From Arcticibacter sp. (GTDB lineage Bacteria > Bacteroidota > Bacteroidia > 2-12-FULL-35-15): a DNA stretch of 64,000 nt. The notes below the pieces were generated by a model. That model saw only the letters and a list, made by a program, of their open reading frames with translations. It was not told the DNA's origin and searched no databases. A program made the translations under genes and the position numbers. Below are positions 45,738 through 51,815 of this stretch, one piece after another. The stretch's first letter is position 1. Every line of letters starts with the position of its first letter. The stretch is taken from NCBI GenBank assembly GCA_021155045.1, contig JAJNQB010000009.1, forward strand, positions 1 through 64,000, written 5' to 3'.

Positions 45738-45822
45738 ACATTCAATAGCTATTATTCCCATAATTTTTTTTAAAAAATGGTATTAAATGGATAAACGGTA
45801 AAATGTAGGTTTTTAAGTATTT

Positions 45823-45855
45823 TTGTTTTCAATTTAAAAAACTTTTTTACATTTG
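45823..45855 (+). promoter_or_regulatory. Promoter of tRNA-Ser
   Basis: TTG at 45823-45825, 22-base spacer, TACATTTG at 45848-45855, 23 bases before the tRNA. Confidence 0.55.
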
Positions 45856-45878
45856 CAGTCCCTTGAAATATAAGGTAA

Positions 45879-45965
<87 letters not shown>

Positions 45966-45980
45966 CAAGTTAAATTTTTG

Positions 45981-46009
45981 TTGCAAATTAAAAAATAATA
46001 GTACATTTG
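45981..46009 (+). promoter_or_regulatory. Promoter upstream of the tRNA-Pro/GIY-YIG unit
   Basis: TTG at 45981-45983 (or 45978-45980) and TACATTTG at 46002-46009, spacer 18 or 21 bases. It lies upstream of the first copy of the 55-bp repeat, so it now reads into the broken tRNA and nuclease gene before reaching the intact tRNA-Pro. Confidence 0.55.
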
Positions 46010-46022
46010 CAGCCGTTAAAAA

Positions 46023-46077
46023 ATAGTTCTTTTAATAATTAAAGTTTTTCGGGGCGTAGCGTAGTCCGGTCATCGCG
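46023..46077 (+). repeat. 55-bp direct repeat, copy 1 (leader plus 5' half of tRNA-Pro)
   Basis: Identical to 46361-46415 over all 55 bases: 27 bases of leader plus the tRNA-Pro acceptor 5' strand, D arm and base 26. Beyond it the two copies diverge abruptly at the anticodon stem. Confidence 0.95.
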
Positions 46078-46106
46078 TCCCGCTTGAAGCGGGAAGGTCG
46101 CAAGTT
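46050..46106 (+). pseudogene. Chimeric, 3'-truncated tRNA-Pro copy with a replaced anticodon arm
   Basis: The 5' half is identical to the intact tRNA-Pro at 46388. The anticodon arm is replaced exactly by TCCCG-CTTGAAG-CGGGA (46078-46094), after which AGGTCGCAAGTT of the native variable loop and T arm resumes and then stops. The acceptor 3' strand is missing, so it cannot be charged. The pseudo-anticodon position reads TGA, which does not match a proline tRNA. The GIY-YIG gene begins 6 bases downstream. Confidence 0.9.
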
Positions 46107-46112
46107 TAAAGT

Positions 46113-46355
46113 ATGTATACAGTATATATTCTATATAGTAATTCTTTAGAAAAATATTATACTGGGCAAACAAACGACTTTGAGGATAGGCTAGCTAGAC
46201 ACAATTCTGGAGAAAGTAAATATTCAAAAGTTGGAACGCCTTGGAAATTAGTTTGGAAAATAGAATTTTCAACTCGTTCAGAGGCAATGAAATTGGAAAG
46301 TCAAATAAAGAAACAAGGAGCAAAAAGATATTTGGAACGAATTTCCAAAAAGTAA
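46113..46355 (+). CDS. Small GIY-YIG endonuclease inserted in a tRNA-Pro locus
   Basis: 80 residues, a stand-alone GIY-YIG nuclease domain of the UPF0213/YhbQ-like type. The variant GIY and YIG motifs are VYI (4-6) and YTG (16-18). The catalytic Arg is Arg26 in DRLARHN, and the acidic metal ligand lies in the helix SEAMKLESQIKK (Glu57 or Glu62). It starts 6 bases after a truncated tRNA copy and ends 5 bases before a 55-bp direct repeat that leads into the intact tRNA-Pro. Stand-alone nucleases placed this way suggest a homing-like or site-specific element; DNA cleavage at the tRNA gene is inferred, not shown. Confidence 0.9.
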   Translation: MYTVYILYSNSLEKYYTGQTNDFEDRLARHNSGESKYSKVGTPWKLVWKIEFSTRSEAMKLESQIKKQGAKRYLERISKK

Positions 46356-46360
46356 TAAGT

Positions 46361-46415
46361 ATAGTTCTTTTAATAATTAAAGTTTTTCGGGGCGTAGCGT
46401 AGTCCGGTCATCGCG
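46361..46415 (+). repeat. 55-bp direct repeat, copy 2
   Basis: Second perfect copy of 46023-46077; here it continues into the complete tRNA-Pro. Recombination between copies would delete exactly 338 bp and leave a normal promoter-tRNA-Pro gene. Confidence 0.95.
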
Positions 46416-46462
46416 CCTGGTTTGGGACCAGGAGGTCGCAAGTTCGAATCTTGCCGCCCCGA
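46388..46462 (+). tRNA. tRNA-Pro (anticodon TGG)
   Basis: 75 bases: acceptor CGGGGCG/CGCCCCG, D arm GCGT...TCGC, anticodon stem CCTGG/CCAGG around TTTGGGA (anticodon TGG), T arm GCAAG/CTTGC with TTCGAAT, discriminator A. No -7 box is visible in the repeated leader, so transcription probably comes through from the promoter at 46002, across the GIY-YIG gene. Confidence 0.95.
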
Positions 46463-46471
46463 CTTAAAAAC

Positions 46472-46544
46472 AAGCTAATTAGTTAGTTCGGTTATTTGAT
46501 ACGTTGTATTCAAATTTTCAAATTGCTTAATTAGCTTTTTTTTT
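46472..46544 (+). terminator. Terminator after tRNA-Pro
   Basis: 10-bp stem AAGCTAATTA (46472-46481) / TAATTAGCTT (46528-46537) with a large A/T-rich loop, followed by nine T residues in total. Confidence 0.6.
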
Positions 46545-46551
46545 AACTTTT
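46523..46551 (+). promoter_or_regulatory. Possible promoter of tRNA-Arg(TCT)
   Basis: TTG at 46523-46525, 18-base spacer, TAACTTTT at 46544-46551 (last base of TAnnTTTG differs), 16 bases before the tRNA. It overlaps the preceding terminator. Confidence 0.3.
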
Positions 46552-46567
46552 TTGAAATAATAATTTT

Positions 46568-46641
46568 GGTTCCGTAGCTCAGCTGGATAGAGCAACTGCC
46601 TTCTAAGCAGTAGGTCTTTGGTTCGAATCCAAACGGAATCA
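46568..46641 (+). tRNA. tRNA-Arg (anticodon TCT)
   Basis: 74 bases: acceptor GGTTCCG/CGGAATC (one G-U), D arm GCTC/GAGC, anticodon stem ACTGC/GCAGT around CTTCTAA (anticodon TCT), T arm TTTGG/CCAAA, discriminator A. A broken duplicate of its 3' half lies 81 bases downstream and a second fragment lies at 47014. Confidence 0.95.
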
Positions 46642-46663
46642 CAAGTCATTCAAAGTAATTGCA

Positions 46664-46722
46664 GGATAGAGCATCCCGACTTTTAGTCGGGAAGGTCTTT
46701 GGTTCGAATCCAAATGGAATCA
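46664..46722 (+). pseudogene. Chimeric, 5'-truncated tRNA-Arg copy with a replaced anticodon arm
   Basis: GGATAGAGCA of the D arm, then the hairpin TCCCGAC-TTTTA-GTCGGGA (46674-46692) in place of the anticodon arm, then AGGTCTTTGGTTCGAATCC and the acceptor 3' strand with one substitution (TGGAATC for CGGAATC). The acceptor 5' strand and the first half of the D arm are missing. The pseudo-anticodon position would read TTT. Compared with the intact tRNA-Arg, 33 bases (46612-46644 versus 46693-46725) differ at one position. Confidence 0.88.
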
Positions 46723-46723
46723 C

Positions 46724-46746
46724 AAAAGCTACTTTTAGTGGCTTTT
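46724..46746 (+). terminator. Terminator following the broken tRNA-Arg copy
   Basis: 9-bp stem AAAAGCTAC / GTGGCTTTT (one G-U pair) with a 5-base loop and further T residues, placed as tRNA terminators usually are. The degenerate GIY-YIG frame begins inside it. Confidence 0.6.
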
Positions 46747-47005
46747 CTATTTTAACTGTTATGTTTCCACTTACATTTTATATTCTCTTTCAAAGGATAA
46801 ATATTATATAGGTCATACCTCCGAAACGATAGAAGAGAGGATAAGAAAACATAACTCAAATCATTCTGGTTTTACAGGAGATGTTAGTGATTGGATTTTG
46901 AAATATTCGGAAGTATTTGAAGAAAAATCTAAATCCATGAAGAGAGAAAAAGAAATTAAATCATGGAAAAGTAGGAACATGATTGAGAAGTTAATAATGA
47001 AATAA
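46739..47005 (+). pseudogene. Second GIY-YIG endonuclease, lacking a start codon (degenerate)
   Basis: The frame is open from just after the TAG at 46736-46738 to the TAA at 47003-47005. It encodes TYILYSLSKDKYYIGHTS, EERIRKHNSNHSGFTGD and MKREKEIKSWKSRNMIEKL, a clear GIY-YIG domain (YIL, YIG, catalytic Arg in ERIRKHN, acidic helix). No ATG, GTG or TTG precedes the domain in this frame. An ATG at 46761 is out of frame by one base and soon meets a stop, so a small indel probably broke the gene. A non-AUG start or frameshift cannot be excluded. It is a different subfamily from the copy at 46113. Confidence 0.8.
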
Positions 47006-47013
47006 AATATACA

Positions 47014-47027
47014 AATCCAAACGGAAT
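47014..47027 (+). repeat. Fragment of the tRNA-Arg 3' end closing the second GIY-YIG unit
   Basis: AATCCAAACGGAAT, identical to the tRNA-Arg at 46626-46639, lies 8 bases after the GIY-YIG stop and carries the native C that the chimeric copy has lost. It probably marks the original 3' end of the locus. Confidence 0.7.
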
Positions 47028-47049
47028 TGCAAAATCATTTTTTGTTTTT

Positions 47050-48954
47050 TTATTTCAAACAAATCATATTTTCTTCATTGTATTCTAATTGATTTTCATC
47101 AATTAGCCATTGTATGGTACGTAATCTTTTTTCTTCTGTACTTTCAGTTATTGCATCCACAAGGTCTTTTAAAGCAAGAGGGTGTATTGCAATTAATTCT
47201 TTTATTTGTGTGCAAATTCTGTCAAATTCATCGTTGTGTAATGTGCGTTTGTTTTCATCTAAACAAACATCACATTGATTGCATCGTTCTGTATTGTTTT
47301 CTCCAAAATAGGACAAAAGTAACTGACTTCTGCACTTATGATTGGAACTTGCGTAATGAATCATAGATTCCATTCGTTCAAAAGCTTTCTTTTTAAGTAA
47401 ATCATAATTTTCTTTTGAAATGCTTAATTCTTTTGCATCTACTCGTGGTTGAATAAAAGTTAATTGCGGTAATTCTGTTTGCGAAGCATAAGTTATTAAA
47501 CCTATTTGTTGTAAATAATGTAGGCGCTTAATTACATCCTCTTTTTTTGTGCTTAATTTTTTTGCTAAATCAAATTCATTAATTTTTACAAATTCATCAA
47601 ATAGTCCTGAATAGGAACGTAACAAAATTTTGATAAAAAAATCAAAAGCCTTATCGGTTATTTGAAATTTATATAAATCTTCTCTGTTTACTTCAATTTT
47701 TATTTTTGATGGCTTGTGAACAGCATCGCTTAAAATAATATATCCTTCTCTTTCAATAAATTTTAAACAGTTATAAGTACTTATTGCTTGTAGTTTGTAG
47801 TTGTCGCAAAATGCAGTAATATCAAAATTAAAAGTTACTCCCAATCCTGAGCCAGTTGCTAATTGCAAATAGTTGGCGAGTGCTTGGTACGTTTTTTTTA
47901 TTTCTTCTATAGGAGGAAATTGATTTTCGGTATTTCTTTCTAATTCAATTTTATCGCTTTTATTGTATAGTAAAACAGCAAATGATTTTTGTTCATCTCT
48001 TCCTGCTCTTCCTGCTTCTTGAAAATATGCTTCTATAGAATCGGGTAAATCTAAATGAACAACAAATCGAACATCAGGCTTATCAATTCCCATCCCAAAT
48101 GCATTTGTACATACAATTATGCGAGTCTTATTTTGTATCCAATCTTGTTGTTTTAAATCTCTTGTTTGTGGTTCTATCCCTGCATGATAAAAATCTGCTG
48201 AAATTTTATGACTTTTTAAATAGCTTGCCAATTCATGTGTTTTTTTTCGGTTTCGAACATAAACTATTCCTGAACCTTTTATGTTGTTTGCAATTTTGAT
48301 TAATCGTTGTAGTTTATCTTCTTCTTCTTGAACGATGTAAGCCAAATTTGTTCTTTCGAAACTTTTCTGTAATACATTTTTTGTTTTAAAAAGCAATTTT
48401 TCTTGAATGTCTAAAACAACTTCTGGAGTTGCAGTTGCAGTTAATGCTAAAACAGGAATATTGGGAATGAATTCTCTGAATATTGCAATTTTTAAATAGC
48501 TTGGTCTAAAATCATATCCCCATTGTGAAATACAATGAGATTCATCAATTGCTAAAAGATTGACATTCATTTTTTGAACCCTAACTTTTACAATTTCTGT
48601 TTCTAATCTTTCAGGCGATAAGTATAAAAATTTGATTTTTCCGTGCACACAGTTATCTAAAGCAATATCAATTTCTCTTTTGTGCATAGAAGAAGTTATT
48701 GCTACAGCTTTAATATCTTTTTTTTGAAGATTCTCTACTTGATCTTTCATCAATGCAATCAATGGTGAAACTACAATGCAAATGCCTTCTTTAGCCAATG
48801 CTGGAATCTGAAAACAAACGGATTTTCCTCCTCCAGTTGGGAGTAAAGCAAGAGTATCTTTGCCGTTCAATATGGAATTGATAATATCTTCTTGTAAGGG
48901 ACGAAAAGATTTGTGTCCCCAATATTTATCTAATATGTTGTGTATTGATGCCAT
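47050..48954 (-). CDS. recQ: ATP-dependent DNA helicase RecQ
   Basis: 634 residues. Motifs in order: FRPLQEDIINSIL (motif 0), LALLPTGGGKSVCFQIPAL (I), AIDESHCISQWGYDFRPSY (DESH, II and aromatic-rich loop), LTATATPEVV (III), GSGIVYVRNRKKT, CTNAFGMGIDKPDVRFV and QEAGRAGRDEQ (VI). A zinc-binding cysteine set (CRSQLLLSYFGENNTERCNQCDVC) and a winged helix follow. The HRDC domain of E. coli RecQ appears to be missing or strongly reduced. RecQ unwinds recombination and replication-fork intermediates. A TAACTTCG box lies 11 bases before the ATG, predicting a very short leader. Confidence 0.93.
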   Translation of the reverse strand: MASIHNILDKYWGHKSFRPLQEDIINSILNGKDTLALLPTGGGKSVCFQIPALAKEGICIVVSPLIALMKDQVENLQKKDIKAVAITSSMHKREIDIALDNCVHGKIKFLYLSPERLETEIVKVRVQKMNVNLLAIDESHCISQWGYDFRPSYLKIAIFREFIPNIPVLALTATATPEVVLDIQEKLLFKTKNVLQKSFERTNLAYIVQEEEDKLQRLIKIANNIKGSGIVYVRNRKKTHELASYLKSHKISADFYHAGIEPQTRDLKQQDWIQNKTRIIVCTNAFGMGIDKPDVRFVVHLDLPDSIEAYFQEAGRAGRDEQKSFAVLLYNKSDKIELERNTENQFPPIEEIKKTYQALANYLQLATGSGLGVTFNFDITAFCDNYKLQAISTYNCLKFIEREGYIILSDAVHKPSKIKIEVNREDLYKFQITDKAFDFFIKILLRSYSGLFDEFVKINEFDLAKKLSTKKEDVIKRLHYLQQIGLITYASQTELPQLTFIQPRVDAKELSISKENYDLLKKKAFERMESMIHYASSNHKCRSQLLLSYFGENNTERCNQCDVCLDENKRTLHNDEFDRICTQIKELIAIHPLALKDLVDAITESTEEKRLRTIQWLIDENQLEYNEENMICLK

Positions 48955-48965
48955 AAATAGCTTTA

Positions 48966-48973
48966 CGAAGTTA
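48966..48973 (-). promoter_or_regulatory. Candidate -7 box of recQ (TAACTTCG)
   Basis: TAACTTCG on the minus strand, 11 bases before the recQ start; same variant as at trxB and the first T9SS cargo gene. Confidence 0.35.
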
Positions 48974-48997
48974 CAAAATGATATGCTTCATTTTAAC

Positions 48998-49005
48998 TAT
49001 ATTTA
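48998..49005 (+). promoter_or_regulatory. -7 box of the LolD-like ATPase gene
   Basis: TATATTTA followed by CG, the same sequence as in the dnaA promoter, 10 bases before the ATG at 49016. With the recQ box it forms a compact divergent promoter pair. Confidence 0.4.
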
Positions 49006-49015
49006 CGCTCCAATT

Positions 49016-49666
49016 ATGATTGAAGCACAAAACATAAATAAATTGTACGGCAAGCTACATGTTTTAAAAAATGTTAGTTTAACTATCAACAAGGCTGAAG
49101 TAGTTTCTATTGTTGGTTCATCGGGAGCAGGAAAAACAACTTTGTTGCAAATTATTGGAACACTTGATGCTGCTGATTCGGGATTGGTTAAAATTAATAA
49201 TGAAATAGTTACTGGATTGAAAGATTCTAAATTGGCTGCTTTTAGGAACAAACATATTGGATTTGTTTTTCAGTTTCATCATTTGTTACCCGAGTTTACT
49301 GCATTAGAAAATGTTTGTATTCCTGCTTTTATTGCTGGTCTTTCAAAAAAAGAAGCCGAGCAAAAAGCATTTGAATTACTTACTTTTTTAGGTTTGCAAG
49401 ATAGATTAAATCATAAACCCAATGAACTTTCTGGAGGAGAACAACAGCGTGTGGCAGTTGCCAGAGCATTGATAAACAATCCATCTGTAGTTTTTGCTGA
49501 CGAGCCTTCTGGCAATTTAGATTCGGAAACAGCTAAAGATTTACATCAACTATTTTTTAAGTTGAGAGAAAAATTTAATCAAACATTTGTTATTGTGACC
49601 CATAATCAAGAGTTAGCTAATATGGCTGATAGAAAATTGGTAATGAAGGATGGTCAAATAATTTGA
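49016..49666 (+). CDS. ABC transporter ATP-binding protein, LolD family
   Basis: 216 residues from the ATG at 49016; the open frame extends upstream into recQ, but homology starts here (IEAQNINKLYGKLHVLKNVSL). Walker A GSSGAGKTTL, Q-loop FVFQFHHLLPEFTALENV, signature LSGGEQQRVAVARAL and Walker B VVFADEPSGNLD are intact. The PSGNLDSET sequence and size are typical of LolD, the ATPase that releases lipoproteins for the outer membrane with LolC/E; MacB-type exporters are an alternative. No permease gene is adjacent, as is common for LolD in Bacteroidota. Confidence 0.88.
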   Translation: MIEAQNINKLYGKLHVLKNVSLTINKAEVVSIVGSSGAGKTTLLQIIGTLDAADSGLVKINNEIVTGLKDSKLAAFRNKHIGFVFQFHHLLPEFTALENVCIPAFIAGLSKKEAEQKAFELLTFLGLQDRLNHKPNELSGGEQQRVAVARALINNPSVVFADEPSGNLDSETAKDLHQLFFKLREKFNQTFVIVTHNQELANMADRKLVMKDGQII

Positions 49667-49673
49667 TAACTTA

Positions 49674-50069
49674 TCAATTATCATCCAATAAGCTAATCAA
49701 CTCTTTTACCTTGTTTTCAATTTCATCCCTAACTTTATTAAACTCATTCGGTTCAAGATGCTTTGGATCGGGAAGCTGCCAGTCTATTCTGTTTTCCGCA
49801 ATAACAAAAGGACATTCATCTCCGCAACCCATAGTAATTGCATAGTCGTATTTTATTTTTGGAATTTCGTCTAATGATTTGGATTCATGCTTTGATAAAT
49901 CATAATCCAACTCTTTCATCGCAGTAATCGCTTTAGGATTAATAATACCTGATGGCTTTGAACCACTACTATATGCTTCTACTTTTCCTTTTCCATGAAT
50001 TTTTGCAAAAGCTTCTGCCATTTGGCTTCTATTGGAATTTTCCACGCAAACAAATAAAATCTTTTTCAT
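49674..50069 (-). CDS. arsC: Arsenate reductase, thioredoxin-coupled ArsC
   Basis: 131 residues. The P-loop CVENSNRS (Cys8) plus Cys82 and Cys86 in GCGDECPF match the three-cysteine relay of the thioredoxin-linked ArsC family (S. aureus pI258 type). LPDPK carries the general acid Asp. It reduces arsenate to arsenite. It is the last gene of a five-gene operon with arsR, a DUF6428 gene, a methyltransferase and an aquaporin; its start overlaps the aquaporin stop by 4 bases. The product must leave the cell, most simply via the aquaporin, because no ArsB or Acr3 gene is present. Confidence 0.92.
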   Translation of the reverse strand: MKKILFVCVENSNRSQMAEAFAKIHGKGKVEAYSSGSKPSGIINPKAITAMKELDYDLSKHESKSLDEIPKIKYDYAITMGCGDECPFVIAENRIDWQLPDPKHLEPNEFNKVRDEIENKVKELISLLDDN

Positions 50070-50695
50070 TTTTCAAATAATTTAAAACTAAATACTGCTG
50101 AAATAGCTCCTAATATTGGTGCTGTAATATAAATCCATTGCGAATTAAAATTGCCATTTGCAATAGCAGGAGCCAAAGACCGAAAAGGATTCATGCTTGC
50201 CCCGCAAATTGGTCCAGCAAATAATGCTTCTAATAGAACAACAAATCCAATTGCAAATGCTGCATAATTATTTTCTGTTTTAGTAGTTGTTAAAATTGTA
50301 ATCATTAAAAAAAATGTTAAAACAAATTCTAAGATAAATGATTGCAACTCATTCCCTGAAGGGTATGTGGCACCAAGCAATTGGTTCGAAGGAAACAATA
50401 ATTTTAATAAGAAGCTTGCAAAAATTGCTCCTGAAAATTGCGCGGATAAATAAAGTATTAAGTTTTTTTTAGGAAACATTTTTCCTGTAGCAAGAGACAA
50501 TGTAACTGCAGGATTCATGTGTGCTCCACTGTATTTTCCGAACGCAAAAATCATTGCGGTAACAACTAAACCAAAAGTAATCGCTATTCCTAAATGTGTT
50601 ACAGAGCCATTGCTTTCTTGATTGATTACAATAGCTCCCGTACCTGCAAAAACAAGAAAAAAAGTTGACAAAAATTCAGCGGTAAATTTTTTCAT
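50066..50695 (-). CDS. MIP-family aquaporin in the ars operon (AqpS-like arsenite channel)
   Basis: 209 residues, six predicted helices. The first channel motif is SGAHMNPAVTLS (NPA) and the second is CGASMNPFRSLAPA, where NPF replaces NPA; the conserved Arg of the selectivity filter follows it. MIP channels pass water, glycerol or metalloid hydroxides. The position between the methyltransferase and arsC matches the Sinorhizobium meliloti arrangement in which AqpS lets As(OH)3 made by ArsC diffuse out. That function is inferred from context. Confidence 0.88.
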   Translation of the reverse strand: MKKFTAEFLSTFFLVFAGTGAIVINQESNGSVTHLGIAITFGLVVTAMIFAFGKYSGAHMNPAVTLSLATGKMFPKKNLILYLSAQFSGAIFASFLLKLLFPSNQLLGATYPSGNELQSFILEFVLTFFLMITILTTTKTENNYAAFAIGFVVLLEALFAGPICGASMNPFRSLAPAIANGNFNSQWIYITAPILGAISAVFSFKLFEK

Positions 50696-50698
50696 CTT

Positions 50699-51310
50699 TT
50701 ATTTTTTTTGAAATAAGCAGAACGTGAAATTTTGAGTTGTTTCAAATGGAGTAGGGTGATTTAGTGTTTCTGATTTTAATAGCGAAAAACTATCTGAAAA
50801 TAATTGCACCAAATCTTCTGTATCGTATTGCGTTATAGGCAATGCACTACACTTTAAAGGTCCTGTTTTTGAAAAAGTGGCAATCATCATTTTTCCATCT
50901 TTATCAATAGCAGAAGCAACTAATCTACAATATTTTTCAATGTCTTCTTTTGATGTTAAAAAGTGAAATACGGCTCTGTCGTGCCAATAATCAAATTTTA
51001 AATCAGGCTTATATTCGGTTATATCTGAATTTATAAAATGTATAGTATTATTTTTTCCCTTTAACCGATTTTTTAGCCTGTTCAATGCATTTTCAGAAAT
51101 ATCTAAAGCATAAATATTTTTATAATCATTATTAACTAAATAATCAATAAAGTAAGAATCCCCTGAACCTATATCTATAATAGATGCACTTTTATGAATC
51201 GCTTCTTTTTCAAAAAAATCAATGCTTGGTTTTGGAATTGGTTGATACCAACTTACTTCATTTTGCTGTTTGTTTGCAAAAACATTTTCCCAGTGTTCTT
51301 TTTTATTCAT
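50699..51310 (-). CDS. Class I SAM-dependent methyltransferase in the ars operon
   Basis: 203 residues. The SAM-binding motif I is SIIDIGSGDSYFIDYLV (about 55-71), with the acidic motif II residue in NIYALDISENAL and a motif near FDYWHDRAVFHFL. The N-terminus (HWENVFANKQQNEVSWYQP) is typical of a group often placed beside ars genes. It lacks the conserved cysteines of ArsM, so arsenite methylation should not be assumed. It starts 4 bases after the DUF6428 gene and 3 bases before the aquaporin gene. Confidence 0.85.
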   Translation of the reverse strand: MNKKEHWENVFANKQQNEVSWYQPIPKPSIDFFEKEAIHKSASIIDIGSGDSYFIDYLVNNDYKNIYALDISENALNRLKNRLKGKNNTIHFINSDITEYKPDLKFDYWHDRAVFHFLTSKEDIEKYCRLVASAIDKDGKMMIATFSKTGPLKCSALPITQYDTEDLVQLFSDSFSLLKSETLNHPTPFETTQNFTFCLFQKK

Positions 51311-51314
51311 TGTT

Positions 51315-51794
51315 TTAAGTATAGCAGCATCCTCTTCCAGGTGTGCAGTAGTTAGTTTTTTCGATTTTTAATTCGGATAAATTTAATTTATTTTTTTCTG
51401 TAGAAATTCCACATTTGTCGCTTGCTAAGCAATTAGTTTTTTTTGATGTAAGTAAAAATTGTTTGCCGTCAAAATCTAAACCATACTTTCCAATTGTTGA
51501 TGTTTGAAATTCTACTTCAATTTCATAATCTTCAATTCCTATTACTTTTTCTGATAACTCAATTATTTTTTTTAACTTATCAGGAGCAAGCCTATGATCA
51601 TAATCTCTAGCTTCCCATAGTTGAAAATTCACATATTTTTCTTGCCTTACTGTTCCTCCACAATCTATAAAATGTTTTGTAGTCAATCCTACTTCAGTAA
51701 TGTGAAAGTGTTCAGGAACAATTGTTCCATTTGGCTGGATGAAATTAACTTCATCTAATGAAGTTAATTTAGTTTTAAATTCAGATAATTTCAT
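51315..51794 (-). CDS. DUF6428 family protein of the ars operon
   Basis: 159 residues. The sequence follows the DUF6428 pattern: VPEHFHITEVG near residue 27, FIDCGG, NFQLWEARDYDHRLAPDKLKKI, and IEVEFQTSTIGKYGLDF. The C-terminus is Cys-rich (KTNCLASDKCG and YCTPGRGCCYT), suggesting thiol metalloid binding. The family is commonly found with arsR/arsC genes but its function is not established. It is the second gene of the operon, 21 bases after arsR. Confidence 0.85.
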   Translation of the reverse strand: MKLSEFKTKLTSLDEVNFIQPNGTIVPEHFHITEVGLTTKHFIDCGGTVRQEKYVNFQLWEARDYDHRLAPDKLKKIIELSEKVIGIEDYEIEVEFQTSTIGKYGLDFDGKQFLLTSKKTNCLASDKCGISTEKNKLNLSELKIEKTNYCTPGRGCCYT

Positions 51795-51815
51795 TTTGTA
51801 TGGGCTTTAATTTTT

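Noticed and set aside
46050..46106. A functional extra tRNA at 46050
   Set aside because: The acceptor 3' strand and most of the T arm are missing, and the anticodon loop does not fit the proline body.
46664..46722. A functional tRNA-Lys (TTT) at 46664
   Set aside because: The 5' acceptor strand and half of the D arm are absent; the body is that of the neighbouring tRNA-Arg, and the loop belongs to the inserted hairpin.
48860..49015. Upstream extension of the LolD-like frame into recQ
   Set aside because: The extra 52 residues have no family resemblance and overlap recQ; the ATG at 49016 follows a promoter box and begins the conserved domain.
50699..51310. ArsM arsenite methyltransferase
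   Set aside because: It is a class I methyltransferase in an ars operon, but the conserved ArsM cysteines are not present.
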